DNA of 53,997 nucleotides from Clostridiales bacterium. Its GTDB lineage: Bacteria > Bacillota > Clostridia > Christensenellales > CAG-138. Shown in pieces: positions 1 to 8,725 of the stretch (position 1 is its first letter; each line of letters begins with the position of its first letter). A program made the position numbers and the translations under genes. The stretch lies in assembly GCA_004558525.1 (NCBI GenBank), contig SFCQ01000013.1, forward strand, positions 1 to 53,997, given 5' to 3'. Under the pieces are notes generated by a model, which worked only from the letters and a program-made list of their open reading frames with translations, was not told the DNA's origin and ran no database searches.

Positions 1-80
1 CGAACACAGAAGTTAAGCCCTTGTACGCCGACAATACTTGGCTGGCGACGGCCCGGGAAGATAGGTAGCTGCCGGATACC
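1..80 (+). rRNA. rrf: 5S ribosomal RNA, 3' part
   Basis: The window opens inside a 5S rRNA. The CGAACACAGAAGTTAAGC block is the hallmark loop of bacterial 5S, and the following helices close at GGATACC. The 5' third lies before the window. It is followed at once by an intrinsic terminator, so this is the end of an rRNA operon. Confidence 0.93.
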
Positions 81-88
81 ACAAAAGC

Positions 89-120
89 AAACAGCACGCA
101 GAAGCGTGCTGTTTGTTTTT
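89..120 (+). terminator. Intrinsic terminator of the rRNA operon
   Basis: A perfect 11-bp stem (AAACAGCACGC / GCGTGCTGTTT) has an AGAA loop and is followed by GTTTTT. It lies directly behind the 5S rRNA. Confidence 0.9.
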
Positions 121-211
121 GTGCTATTTGACAATTACTCATCTTCTCAAGCCTAACTCCGCTCAAGCGGCTGGCGACATTGCGCAGCCGACCGCCGCAT
201 ATGCCCATATG

Positions 212-241
212 TTGACATTCGACACTATTTTACAATATAAT
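212..241 (+). promoter_or_regulatory. Sigma-A-type promoter of the small toxin gene
   Basis: TTGACA (212-217) and TATAAT (236-241) are both perfect consensus hexamers with an 18-bp spacer. Start of transcription would fall near 248, about 70 bases before the small ORF. Confidence 0.7.
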
Positions 242-316
242 ACATTCGTGCCTGCCCTGCACGGTAGACGGTTGGCCAGTTCCATTCTTTTAGTAATAAA
301 GGAAGGGGGTGGCTAT

Positions 317-445
317 ATGATAAGCTGGTCTGAGCTTTTCAGCTTCGTGGCTATTATCATATCTCTTGTAAGATTGTTTATTACAATCTTGGGTCTGATA
401 CATAAATCAACCAAAACAAGAAGTAACCGTCCTCGGCAAAGGTAA
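317..445 (+). CDS. Putative holin-like small toxin (type I toxin-antitoxin)
   Basis: A 42-residue peptide starts MISWSEL, carries one hydrophobic segment (about residues 7-28) and ends in a basic tail with NRPRQR. This layout, with the 'W-S/D-L' start and the positively charged NRPR tail, fits the small holin-like membrane toxins (TxpA/Hol_Tox type) found in many Firmicutes. ATG 317 is chosen because a strong AAGGAAGGGGG ribosome site precedes it; the longer in-frame ORF from 113 begins inside the rRNA terminator. A perfect promoter lies upstream. The hairpin overlapping the 3' end also works as a terminator for an antisense transcript, as expected for a type I system. Toxicity and the antisense RNA are inferred, not seen. 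Confidence 0.55.
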   Translation: MISWSELFSFVAIIISLVRLFITILGLIHKSTKTRSNRPRQR

Positions 446-455
446 CGGTTACTCT
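423..455. terminator. Bidirectional hairpin at the toxin 3' end
   Basis: GTAACCGT (423-430) pairs with ACGGTTAC (445-452). On the plus strand TCTTTG follows. On the minus strand TTCTTGTTTT follows, making it the better terminator in that direction. It could end an antisense RNA that overlaps the toxin message. Confidence 0.5.
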
Positions 456-736
456 TTGTAACTAAGAATCTTAGCCAACCGTCACCGGCAGGCACTTTTT
501 CTATGCTTAGACGAGAATGCTTTTCTTTTACCTGCTCTGCCCATTTGCCCTATAAAGCCAGGCCGTCAACAGGCGCATGGCATTGAAGCTCGCTCAATTA
601 AACCAATCCATGCCGAATGGTTGTATTGTAGCGCTGCTTGTGCAGACTTCAATGTTGACTATATTCCTGCCATCGGCGATAATATGACCACGCCTAAGCA
701 TCAGGTTATATTTAAGTTGAGGTATTGTACACGCAT
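456..736. other. Intergenic stretch, possible antisense RNA promoter region
   Basis: No gene is supported here. A small inverted repeat CTAAG-AAT-CTTAG lies at 462-474. A TTGACG hexamer can be read on the minus strand near 575, but no convincing -10 box was found. Type I toxin loci usually carry the antitoxin RNA promoter on this side. Confidence 0.3.
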
Positions 737-1261
737 ATGAAACATTTTGAAACTGAACGCCTTATAATAAGAACAGCCGAGCAGGCAGACGCGGATGCGC
801 TTCATGCACTGTTTTGCGATGCGGACGTTGTGAAATTCAACTGCATGCCCAAAACTACTATAGAAACGGTAACCGAGCTTATCGCCAAGGACGCATACAG
901 GTATTGCATCGCCCTCAAAGGCGACAACGCATTGATAGGTATAATGTTCGTTGAACACGACGACCTTCGCTATAAGGCCGGCAGCCGTTGCATAAGCTGT
1001 CAGCTTATGCCCGCATATAGGCGCAAGGGGTACATGAAAGAAGCGCTTCGGGCGTTTATAAATTACTTATTTGATACGGAGGATATAGAGCTGATCTCCG
1101 CGAGGGCATTCGAGCCTAACCTTGCCTCGTGTGCACTTTTGAAAAGCCTGGGCTTTACGCACGAAGGGACGCTGCGCCATGCGGTGCGCTCAGGCGAGGG
1201 GATAGTATACAATGATTGCCTGTATTCGATAAAAAGAGACGAGCTTGCAATCACTGTTTAA
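737..1261 (+). CDS. GNAT family N-acetyltransferase (RimJ/RimL-like)
   Basis: A 174-residue protein opening MKHFETERLIIRTAEQAD, the classic start of RimJ/RimL-type GNAT acetyltransferases that move acetyl from acetyl-CoA to an amine, often a protein N-terminus or a small molecule. The acetyl-CoA binding loop is visible as LMPAYRRKGYMKEALRAFINYLF, followed by the 'N.aS..ll.klGF..EG..R' C-terminal block (NLASCALLKSLGFTHEGTLRHAV). ATG 737 is used; a TTG at 725 in the same frame lies only 3 bases from the GAGG and would add four residues. The substrate cannot be told. It is monocistronic. Confidence 0.85.
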   Translation: MKHFETERLIIRTAEQADADALHALFCDADVVKFNCMPKTTIETVTELIAKDAYRYCIALKGDNALIGIMFVEHDDLRYKAGSRCISCQLMPAYRRKGYMKEALRAFINYLFDTEDIELISARAFEPNLASCALLKSLGFTHEGTLRHAVRSGEGIVYNDCLYSIKRDELAITV

Positions 1262-1774
1262 CCCTGTAAAATAATCTCGATTACAACGGGACAAAGGGAC
1301 TAATTTGATTAAAAGGACCCGCTTATGCAAGCCTTTTTATAGTGCCGATAAACCCTGTGGTCGTTAAGGGGCGGCAGCCGAAGCGCGTCCTGCGGACGGA
1401 GAAGGAAGACGGAAGCCCAGCGAAAAAAGAGGCATGAGGAGCGAATGCGATACCATGCGACTATTCTGAACTGCGGACACGGAATTCCCATCACATATTT
1501 CCCTTTAGCGCCTCGATATGTTAAATCACTGCCACGGCGAATTACAACGCACTGAGTGACAATTTCGCCTAAAACGCGTGGGCAAAAGCCTTCCGGTGCT
1601 TCATATTCAAAAACAGAATGTATCACCTGTTTCTAATCCGAGCCGCAATTCCTGGCATTGCCGTCGATTACTTAAGCGTAAGTAGCTAATCCCCTATAAT
1701 CGTTTATTCTTTTTTCATTACGAAAACCCTGCCAAATGAATAATGAATAGTGAATAATGAAAAACGAATGACAC
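1262..1774. other. About 500 bp without a recognised gene
   Basis: Between the acetyltransferase and tRNA-Arg there is no recognisable protein or RNA family. A minus-strand ORF of 105 codons (1309-1626) is open but has no clear ribosome site and no domain I can name. A segment at about 1362-1377 (GTTAAGGGGCGGCAGCC) matches part of an intergenic repeat found again near 18.3 and 42.25 kb. It may be a decayed gene, an RNA, or repeat-derived spacer. Confidence 0.3.
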
Positions 1775-1812
1775 AAAAAAATCCCGCCGACATTCGTTGG
1801 CGGGATTTTTTG
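1775..1812 (-). terminator. Terminator downstream of tRNA-Arg
   Basis: AAAAAATCCCGCC (1775-1787) and GGCGGGATTTTT (1799-1810) form a strong GC-rich stem with a U-tract on the minus strand, immediately after the tRNA 3' end. Confidence 0.85.
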
Positions 1813-1815
1813 TTT

Positions 1816-1891
1816 TGGCGCGCCCAGCAGGATTTGAACCTGCGACCTACCGGTTCGTAGCCGGGCACTCTATCCGCTGAGCTATGGGCGC
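1816..1891 (-). tRNA. tRNA-Arg (anticodon ACG)
   Basis: Read on the minus strand, the acceptor GCGCCCA pairs with TGGGCGC. The D-arm contains AGCGGATAGAG, the anticodon arm is CCGG-CTACGAA-CCGG (anticodon ACG, reading CGN after A-to-I editing) and the T-arm contains GGTTCGAATCC. Discriminator G is followed by an encoded CCA. All four arms fold, giving 76 nt. Confidence 0.95.
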
Positions 1892-1986
1892 AATGCACGC
1901 TCTTCAAACGCGCTTAGTTATTGTAGCGCAAGTTTTTGCGGATGTCAACATCAATTAGCATATTTTTTGATCGAGTCGCTGAAAAC

Positions 1987-2859
1987 TCAGTACTCAACAG
2001 CTTCGTTCATGGGCAGCTCAAGCAGCTCGGGATTCTCAAGCAGCTTTTTGAAGAGCCTCACGGTCTTGGCGTAATAATAACCATCGGCTATGCGCTCGTC
2101 TATGGTAAGGCCAAGGTCAACGGTCTCATGCATTGAAACGTTGCCGCTTTCATCGTAAACGGGCGTCATCTTCTTTTCGCCTATAACGCAGAATATAGAG
2201 CATGTACCCCAGTTTGTAAGATGATGATAGCCGCACTTTAGCTTTATCGAGCCCAGATTGCTCAAAAGCGCAGATGAATAGTATGGGTCTGAGCCTATAA
2301 GGAACTCAGGGCACCAGCCGTGCTTGTCCAGCTTTGTTATAAGGTATACCAGGAACTTTGCAAGGAACCTCGGCATCTTGTTCAGTATATCCATGCTGTC
2401 GCTCGAGCGGTCAAGCTCGTCGCTGCGGCAGGAGGATATCTGCTTGTAAAGCTTTGCCCTCAGCGAGTCTATGTTGTCCTCCGGGTCGGCATAGACTATT
2501 GCCAAAGCTTCGGCCCCGTTGTCGCTGAAAAGCTTTTTGACCACGAATGCCGCGGATATTGCGTGGCGCTGATACATATTATTGTTGGCTATGAAGCGGT
2601 TCATCTTCGGCCTTAATGTTATTGTCTTAAGAAGAGCCGCAACTATAATGTGAAACATGGTGAAGGGGAAGTCAGTCTCGCTTTCGTTACGTTTAGCCAC
2701 ATAGTCGTTTATGCTGGTAATGTCTATGCGCTCCGAAATGTAGGCTTCGTTATCGCAGCGGTTGGGATAGATGAGCGGCACTATAAAGTGCATCGGGTCA
2801 AGCTCGCGCAGGAGCCTTCCGTCCTTGCGGTCGCCAAGGCGGCGTTTGGGTTTTTCCAT
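1987..2859 (-). CDS. CAT/2-oxoacid dehydrogenase E2-like acyltransferase, catalytic His replaced
   Basis: A 290-residue protein of the chloramphenicol acetyltransferase / E2 catalytic-domain fold, without lipoyl or subunit-binding domains. Visible family features are the DPMHFIVPLIYPNR start, the FTMFHIIVAALLKTI helix and the C-terminal block DERIADGYYYAK. In true enzymes this last block reads DHRxxDG; here the His is Glu (about residue 255) while the Asp and Gly remain. Acyl transfer by the usual mechanism is therefore doubtful. ATG 2859 is chosen since GGAGG sits 9 bases upstream; the ORF could extend 40 codons further but that part is A/T-rich and unlike the family. It diverges from recF. 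Confidence 0.75.
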   Translation of the reverse strand: MEKPKRRLGDRKDGRLLRELDPMHFIVPLIYPNRCDNEAYISERIDITSINDYVAKRNESETDFPFTMFHIIVAALLKTITLRPKMNRFIANNNMYQRHAISAAFVVKKLFSDNGAEALAIVYADPEDNIDSLRAKLYKQISSCRSDELDRSSDSMDILNKMPRFLAKFLVYLITKLDKHGWCPEFLIGSDPYYSSALLSNLGSIKLKCGYHHLTNWGTCSIFCVIGEKKMTPVYDESGNVSMHETVDLGLTIDERIADGYYYAKTVRLFKKLLENPELLELPMNEAVEY

Positions 2860-3080
2860 TGAATTAGTCCTCCGGATAATGATAAAAAATATATGGATAT
2901 TAAATATAATACCACGCTTTTTTGCGCTGCGCACCTGCTTTTTTGGCTGATATACGACAAATTTGGACATAATGCTCAAACAAACTCAAAAAACTGCCCC
3001 TAATAACGGCGGCACAGGCCCCCTTTAAGCGCACAAAGCTGACAGGAACGGCATTTTCTTCTTATATTTATTTACCGCTA

Positions 3081-3116
3081 TTGAAGAAACCGCATTTTTA
3101 TGGTAAAATAAATCAT
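3081..3116 (+). promoter_or_regulatory. recF promoter giving a probable leaderless mRNA
   Basis: TTGAAG (3081-3086) and TAAAAT (3104-3109) are separated by 17 bp. The expected transcription start falls on or within 1-2 bases of the recF ATG at 3115. No ribosome binding site lies upstream of that ATG. Confidence 0.5.
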
Positions 3117-4233
3117 GCTTATTGAGCGGCTGAAACTCAATGATTTTCGCAACTATGAATCGCTTCTGCTCCGTCCTGACAGCGGCCTGAACGTTATTGT
3201 CGGTGAAAATGCTCAGGGCAAGACGAACGCTGTGGAAGCAATTTTTTTGTGTGCCTTCGGCAGGTCGCACAGGACCAGCAAGGATGCGGAGCTTATCAAA
3301 AACGGAATGAGCGGCGGCTATGTCGGCCTTGAGCTTAAGGGCCTCAGCGGCAGCCGGATAATTGAAATTAAGCTCAAATTTGGCGAGCGTAAGCAGATAT
3401 TCATTGACCGGCTAATGGCGAAGCGCACGGGCGAGCTTATGGGCGCGCTGAACGCGGTCATGTTTTCTCCGGAGGATCTTGAGCTTGTTAAGGGCTCTCC
3501 TGCTGAGAGGCGCAGGTTCATGGATATGGAGCTTAGCCAACTGCGGCCTGCGTATTATTACACGCTGCAGCGCTACAACGCCGCGCTTAAGCAAAGGAAC
3601 GCGCTGCTTAGGCCGGATATAGCCAAGGACGCTGCCGAGCTTAGGAAAGAGCTTTATATTTGGGACGAGCAGCTTAGCCGGACGGGGGCCGAAATAATGC
3701 GCATGCGCGCAGAGTTTGCATCAAGATTGAGCGTTATTGCGGGCCGGCTGCACAAAAGCATATCAGGCGAAAGGGAATCGCTTTTCGTCAGGTACGCGCC
3801 CGATGTAAGCGTAGAAAGGCTTGGCGGCGGAGATGCTCAGGCGGCTTTGGCGGAGGCGCTTTATACCGGCGCTATGGATGATATAAGGCGCGGCTACACC
3901 GGCTCCGGGCCGCACAGGGACGAGCTTGAGCTTAGCCTCAACGGCGCCAACGTGCGGATATACGGCAGCCAGGGCCAGCAGCGCACGGCGGCGCTAAGCC
4001 TTAAGCTGAGCGAGCTGGAGCTTATAAGGGCCGAGACGGGCGAAAGTCCGGTGCTGCTGCTTGACGATGTTTTGAGCGAGCTGGACGAGCCGAGGCAGCG
4101 GGCGCTGCTTGAGGCAATGAGCGATTGTCAGACGTTCTTGACCTGCACAACGCTTGAAGGGCTAAAAAGGGCCGGATTGAGGGGCATAAACGCGTGGCGC
4201 TGCGTGGACGGAACGCTTGAAAGGGAGCGGTAG
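3115..4233 (+). CDS. recF: DNA replication/repair protein RecF
   Basis: A 372-residue SMC-like ATPase that loads RecA at single-strand gaps with RecO and RecR. It opens MLIERLKLNDFRNYE, has Walker A GENAQGKT (residues 30-37), the ABC-type signature region around YGSQGQQRTAALSLKL and Walker B VLLLDDVLSELD. Length is normal. It stands 92 bases before gyrB, as in the Bacillus origin region, but dnaA, dnaN and the S4-domain gene that usually precede it are absent; a tRNA and an unrelated minus-strand gene lie there instead. The start has no Shine-Dalgarno sequence. Confidence 0.97.
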   Translation: MLIERLKLNDFRNYESLLLRPDSGLNVIVGENAQGKTNAVEAIFLCAFGRSHRTSKDAELIKNGMSGGYVGLELKGLSGSRIIEIKLKFGERKQIFIDRLMAKRTGELMGALNAVMFSPEDLELVKGSPAERRRFMDMELSQLRPAYYYTLQRYNAALKQRNALLRPDIAKDAAELRKELYIWDEQLSRTGAEIMRMRAEFASRLSVIAGRLHKSISGERESLFVRYAPDVSVERLGGGDAQAALAEALYTGAMDDIRRGYTGSGPHRDELELSLNGANVRIYGSQGQQRTAALSLKLSELELIRAETGESPVLLLDDVLSELDEPRQRALLEAMSDCQTFLTCTTLEGLKRAGLRGINAWRCVDGTLERER

Positions 4234-4324
4234 TGGCAAAACGCGGCAGGAAATAACGAAAACCGGCTATATAATGTTTGATTTGCAATAATTTGGTCTA
4301 ACAGATAAGGAGTGAACTGAGCTG

Positions 4325-6259
4325 ATGAGCAACCACACCAATTACGACGCCTCCCAGATACAGGTTTTGGAGGGGTTGGAGGCCGTAAAGCGCAGGCCTG
4401 GAATGTACATAGGGTCAACGGACTTCCACGGGCTGCATCACCTTGTAAAGGAGCTTGTGGATAACGCCATAGACGAGGCTATGGGCGGCTACTGCAACCA
4501 TATCGAGATCACCATACATGGCGACAACTCCGTCACCGTTACCGATAACGGAAGGGGCATACCTGTGGATATGCACGAAAAGATGCATAAAAGCGCGCTT
4601 GAGGTGGCGCTCACCGTGCTGCATGCGGGCGGCAAGTTCGGCGGCAGCGGCTACAAGGTGTCCGGCGGGCTTCACGGCGTGGGCCTGAGCGTTGTCAATG
4701 CGCTTTCAAAATGGCTCATAGCGGAGGTGAGGCGCGACGGCAAGCTGTATTATCAGGAATATGCCTATGGCGAGCCTAAGGCGCCGGTTAAGCCCATAAA
4801 GGACATTCCGCAGAACGTGAGCGGCACCAGCATAACCTTCCTCGCCAATGACGAGATATTTGACGAGGTAAACTATAACTTTGATATACTGGCGGACAGA
4901 ATGAGGGAGCTTGCCTTCCTTAACGCCGGAGTAAGGATAACCGTTACGGACGAAAGGGCCGAAGCTCCGGATTCCCGCTCCTTCTGCTATGAAGGCGGCA
5001 TAGTCAGCTTTGTGAAGCACCTGAACAGGAAAAAGACCGTGCTGCACGACGAGCCCATATACATAACGGCAAGCTGCAACAGGCCCGAAAAGCAGGAGGT
5101 AGCCACCGTGGAGGCTGCGCTTCAGTATAACGACGATTATAACGAAAACGTATTCTCCTTTGCAAACAACATAAATACGGGAGAGGGCGGCAGCCACCTT
5201 GCGGGCTTCAGGAGCGCGCTGACAAGGGTGTTGAACGATTACGCAAGGAAGTATAAGTTCCTTAAGGATAACGACGATGCGCTTAAGGGCGAGGATATAC
5301 GCGAAGGGCTGAGCGCGATAATAAGCGTCAAGCTGGTGGAGCCTCAGTTTGAGGGGCAGACCAAAACAAAGCTCGGCAATGCGTACATAAGGGGACTTGT
5401 TGACTCCGCCGTGAGCGAGGGCATGGGCACATACCTTGAAGAACACCCTGCCGAGGCGAAGGCCATAGTTGATAAATGCCTTACGGCCGCAAGGGCAAGG
5501 GACGCGGCAAGAAAGGCGAGGGAGCTTACAAGAAGGAAGACGGCGCTCGATTCCACCAGCCTGCCTGGCAAGCTTACGGACTGCACGGAAAAGGACCCGG
5601 AAAAGTGCGAGATATTTATAGTTGAGGGAGACAGCGCAGGCGGCAGCGCCAAGATGGGCCGCGACCCTGCGCATCAGGCTATATTGCCGCTGAGGGGCAA
5701 GATACTTAACGTTGAAAAAACGCGTATGGACAAGATACTTGCCAACAATGAGATACGCGCAATGATAACCGCCTTTGGCGCGGGCATAGACGATGAGTTC
5801 GATACAAGCAAGCTCAGGTATCACAAAATAGTCTGCATGACAGATGCCGATGTTGACGGCAGCCACATAAGGATACTTATGCTCACATTCTTCTTCAGGC
5901 ACATGAGGCCGCTTATAGAGGAAGGCTATGTATATGTGGCGCAGCCGCCGCTTTACAGGATAACCAAGGGCAAGAACATATACTATGCCTATGACGACGA
6001 TGAGCTCAATTCCATACTGGAGCGCATAGGCAGGGAGCCTAAGCCGCTTATAAACAGATATAAGGGCCTGGGCGAGATGAATCCTGAGCAGCTTTGGGAA
6101 ACGACTATGGATCCCGAAAGGCGCATTATGCTTCAGGTGCATCTTGAGGACGCGATGCGTGCGGACGAGATATTCTCCGTTTTGATGGGGGACAAGGTTG
6201 AGCCGCGCAAGGAATTTATCGAGCAGAACAGCAAGCTTGTTGTCGATCTGGACGTTTAA
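4325..6259 (+). CDS. gyrB: DNA gyrase subunit B
   Basis: A 644-residue ATPase subunit of type IIA topoisomerase that introduces negative supercoils with GyrA. The GHKL ATP site is visible (LVKELVDNAIDEA, then DNGRGIPVDMH and GLHGVGLSVVNAL). The transducer and the TOPRIM domain follow (EGDSAGGSAK near residue 433, DADVDGSHIR near 508), then the C-terminal PRKEFIEQN tail. The length matches Gram-positive GyrB, lacking the enterobacterial insert. A good AAGGAG site precedes ATG 4325. Its stop is 15 bases before gyrA, so the two are cotranscribed. Confidence 0.98.
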   Translation: MSNHTNYDASQIQVLEGLEAVKRRPGMYIGSTDFHGLHHLVKELVDNAIDEAMGGYCNHIEITIHGDNSVTVTDNGRGIPVDMHEKMHKSALEVALTVLHAGGKFGGSGYKVSGGLHGVGLSVVNALSKWLIAEVRRDGKLYYQEYAYGEPKAPVKPIKDIPQNVSGTSITFLANDEIFDEVNYNFDILADRMRELAFLNAGVRITVTDERAEAPDSRSFCYEGGIVSFVKHLNRKKTVLHDEPIYITASCNRPEKQEVATVEAALQYNDDYNENVFSFANNINTGEGGSHLAGFRSALTRVLNDYARKYKFLKDNDDALKGEDIREGLSAIISVKLVEPQFEGQTKTKLGNAYIRGLVDSAVSEGMGTYLEEHPAEAKAIVDKCLTAARARDAARKARELTRRKTALDSTSLPGKLTDCTEKDPEKCEIFIVEGDSAGGSAKMGRDPAHQAILPLRGKILNVEKTRMDKILANNEIRAMITAFGAGIDDEFDTSKLRYHKIVCMTDADVDGSHIRILMLTFFFRHMRPLIEEGYVYVAQPPLYRITKGKNIYYAYDDDELNSILERIGREPKPLINRYKGLGEMNPEQLWETTMDPERRIMLQVHLEDAMRADEIFSVLMGDKVEPRKEFIEQNSKLVVDLDV

Positions 6260-6274
6260 GAGGGGTAATAAAGT

Positions 6275-8725
6275 ATGAACGAGAACGATATAGCCCGCAT
6301 AAGGCCGCTTGACATAGAGCAGGAGATGAAGAAATCCTTCATATCCTACGCTATGGCAGTTATCATAAACAGGGCTCTGCCTGACGTTAGGGACGGGCTT
6401 AAGCCCGTACACAGGCGTATACTCTATTCTATGGACGAGCAGGGCTTTACCTCCGACAAGCCGTTCCATAAAAGCGCGCGCATAGTCGGCGATGTTCTTG
6501 GCAAATATCACCCGCACGGCGATTCAAGCGTATATGACGCCATGGTGAGGCTTGCGCAGGATTTCAACAGCCGCTATATGCTCGTTGAAGGCCAGGGCAA
6601 CTTCGGCAGCGTGGATGGCGACGGCGCGGCGGCCATGAGGTATACCGAGGCAAGGCTTTCAAAGCTTGCGGACGAGATGATGGCCGATATAGGCAAGAAT
6701 ACCGTTGACTTCATGCCCAACTTTGACGAAACGCTTATGCAGCCCAAGGTGCTGCCGAGCAGGTACCCAAACCTGCTCGTTAACGGCTCAAACGGCATAG
6801 CTGTCGGCATGGCTACCAACATTCCGCCGCATAACCTTGGCGAGACTATAGACGCTTATGTGGCCATGCTCGATAATCCTGAAATAAGTGTTGAAGAGCT
6901 TATGGCCTATCTGCCCGGGCCCGATTTCCCCACGGGCGGCATAATAATGGGCAACGCCGGCATAAGGCAGGCATACAGGACCGGCAGGGGCAGGATACTT
7001 GTGCGCGCCAGGGCGGAGATAGAGGAGCTGCACAACGGAAAAAGCCGCATAGTCGTGACGGAGATACCGTATCAGGTCAACAAAGCAAGGCTTGTTGAAA
7101 AGATAGCCGAGCTTGTTCACGAAAAGCGCATAGAGGGCATAAGCGACCTGCATGACGCCAGCGACAGGAAGGGCATGAAGATAATAATAGAGCTTAAGAG
7201 GGACGTTAACGCAAACGTCGTGCTCAACCAGCTTTATAAGCATACCCAGATGCAGGATACGTTTGGCGTGATAATGCTGTGCCTTGTCGATGGCGAGCCG
7301 AAGGTGCTCAATCTCAGGGAGATGCTGTATAACTACATGCGCTTCCAGGAGGACGTCGTTACAAGAAGGACGCAGTACGACCTGGACAAGGCCAGGGAAA
7401 GGCTACATATATTGGAGGGCCTGATAGTAGCGCTTGACAACATAGACGATATAGTTGAGCTTATCAAAAAGAGCCCGAACACGGCGGAAGCCAAAACAGC
7501 CCTTTGCGAGCGCTACGGCTTGAGCGAGAAGCAGGCGCAGGCGATACTTGATATGCGCCTTGCAAGGCTGACGGGCCTTGAGCGCGACAAGATAATGGAC
7601 GAGCATGCCGAGCTTACAAAGACCGCCGCATACTATGAAAGCATACTTGCCGACGAAACGAAGCTGCGCGGCATAATACGCGAGGAAATACTTGAGGTGA
7701 AAAGGCGCTATGCCGACCCGAGGCGCACCGAGATAGCTCCGGCGACGGACGATATTGACTTGGACGACATAATCCAGCAGGAGGATATGGCGGTCACCAT
7801 GACCCATCTTGGCTATGTCAAGCGCATAGCGGCGGATTCCTACAAGGCGCAGAACCGCGGCGGCAAGGGCATAATGGCGCAAAGCACAAGGGAGGAGGAC
7901 TTCGTCGAGCATCTGTTTGTAACAAGCACGCATAACTACATAATGTTCTTCACCAACACGGGAAGGGCGTACAGGATAAAGTGCTATAACATTCCGGAGG
8001 CTTCAAGAACGGCTAAGGGTACGGCTATAGTGAACCTGCTGCAGCTTGCCGGCGGCGAAAAGATAACCGCAGTGTTCCCCGTAGATAACGAAACGGAGGG
8101 CGAATACCTCGTGCTTGCCACAAAGGACGGCGTTATAAAGAAAACGCCCATGAGCGACTTTGACAACATAAGAAAGGGCGGCATAATAGCGCAGAACCTT
8201 AGGGAGGGCGACGAGCTTATAAGCGTGCTTCTTTCAAAGGGCGACGACGACCTGCTTATAGGCACACGCGGCGGCAAGTGCGTCCGCTTCCATGAAAGCG
8301 ACGTGAGGCCTATGGGCCGCACGGCTACGGGCGTAAGGGCCATTACCCTTGAAGAAGGCGACGAGGTCATCGACGTAAACCTTATAGAAAAGGGTATGAC
8401 CGTGCTTTCCATAACCGAAAAGGGACTCGGCAAGCGGACAGGGGAAAGCGAGTATCCGCTTAGGCACAGGGGCGGCAAGGGCGTTATCGCCAACGCCATA
8501 ACCGAAAAGACCGGCGCGCTGGCCTGCATGAAGGTATGCAGGGGCGACGAGGACATAATGATGATACGCGACGACGGTACGGTGATACGCACGCCTGTTG
8601 AAAAGATAAGCGTATTCTCCCGCAACACGCAGGGCGTAAGGCTGATGAGGGTAGACGAAGGCACAAAGGTCGTAAGCGTTGCGCTTGCGCCGCACGATAA
8701 GGGCGAAGAGGCGGAGGAAGAATGA
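6275..8725 (+). CDS. gyrA: DNA gyrase subunit A
   Basis: An 816-residue breakage-reunion subunit. The active-site Tyr is in AAAMRYTEARLSK (about residue 122). The quinolone-resistance region HPHGDSSVYDAMVRL keeps Ser and Asp at the positions equivalent to E. coli 83 and 87, so no common resistance substitution is seen. The C-terminal beta-pinwheel carries a GyrA box (QNRGGKG, a variant of QRRGGKG), which supports gyrase rather than topoisomerase IV. The C-terminus is short and acidic. The stop codon overlaps the start of the next gene. Confidence 0.97.
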   Translation: MNENDIARIRPLDIEQEMKKSFISYAMAVIINRALPDVRDGLKPVHRRILYSMDEQGFTSDKPFHKSARIVGDVLGKYHPHGDSSVYDAMVRLAQDFNSRYMLVEGQGNFGSVDGDGAAAMRYTEARLSKLADEMMADIGKNTVDFMPNFDETLMQPKVLPSRYPNLLVNGSNGIAVGMATNIPPHNLGETIDAYVAMLDNPEISVEELMAYLPGPDFPTGGIIMGNAGIRQAYRTGRGRILVRARAEIEELHNGKSRIVVTEIPYQVNKARLVEKIAELVHEKRIEGISDLHDASDRKGMKIIIELKRDVNANVVLNQLYKHTQMQDTFGVIMLCLVDGEPKVLNLREMLYNYMRFQEDVVTRRTQYDLDKARERLHILEGLIVALDNIDDIVELIKKSPNTAEAKTALCERYGLSEKQAQAILDMRLARLTGLERDKIMDEHAELTKTAAYYESILADETKLRGIIREEILEVKRRYADPRRTEIAPATDDIDLDDIIQQEDMAVTMTHLGYVKRIAADSYKAQNRGGKGIMAQSTREEDFVEHLFVTSTHNYIMFFTNTGRAYRIKCYNIPEASRTAKGTAIVNLLQLAGGEKITAVFPVDNETEGEYLVLATKDGVIKKTPMSDFDNIRKGGIIAQNLREGDELISVLLSKGDDDLLIGTRGGKCVRFHESDVRPMGRTATGVRAITLEEGDEVIDVNLIEKGMTVLSITEKGLGKRTGESEYPLRHRGGKGVIANAITEKTGALACMKVCRGDEDIMMIRDDGTVIRTPVEKISVFSRNTQGVRLMRVDEGTKVVSVALAPHDKGEEAEEE

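Noticed and set aside
4706..6517. 603-codon minus-strand ORF across gyrB
   Set aside because: It is the antisense shadow of gyrB and gyrA; no ribosome site and no domain, and the plus frame is plainly gyrase.
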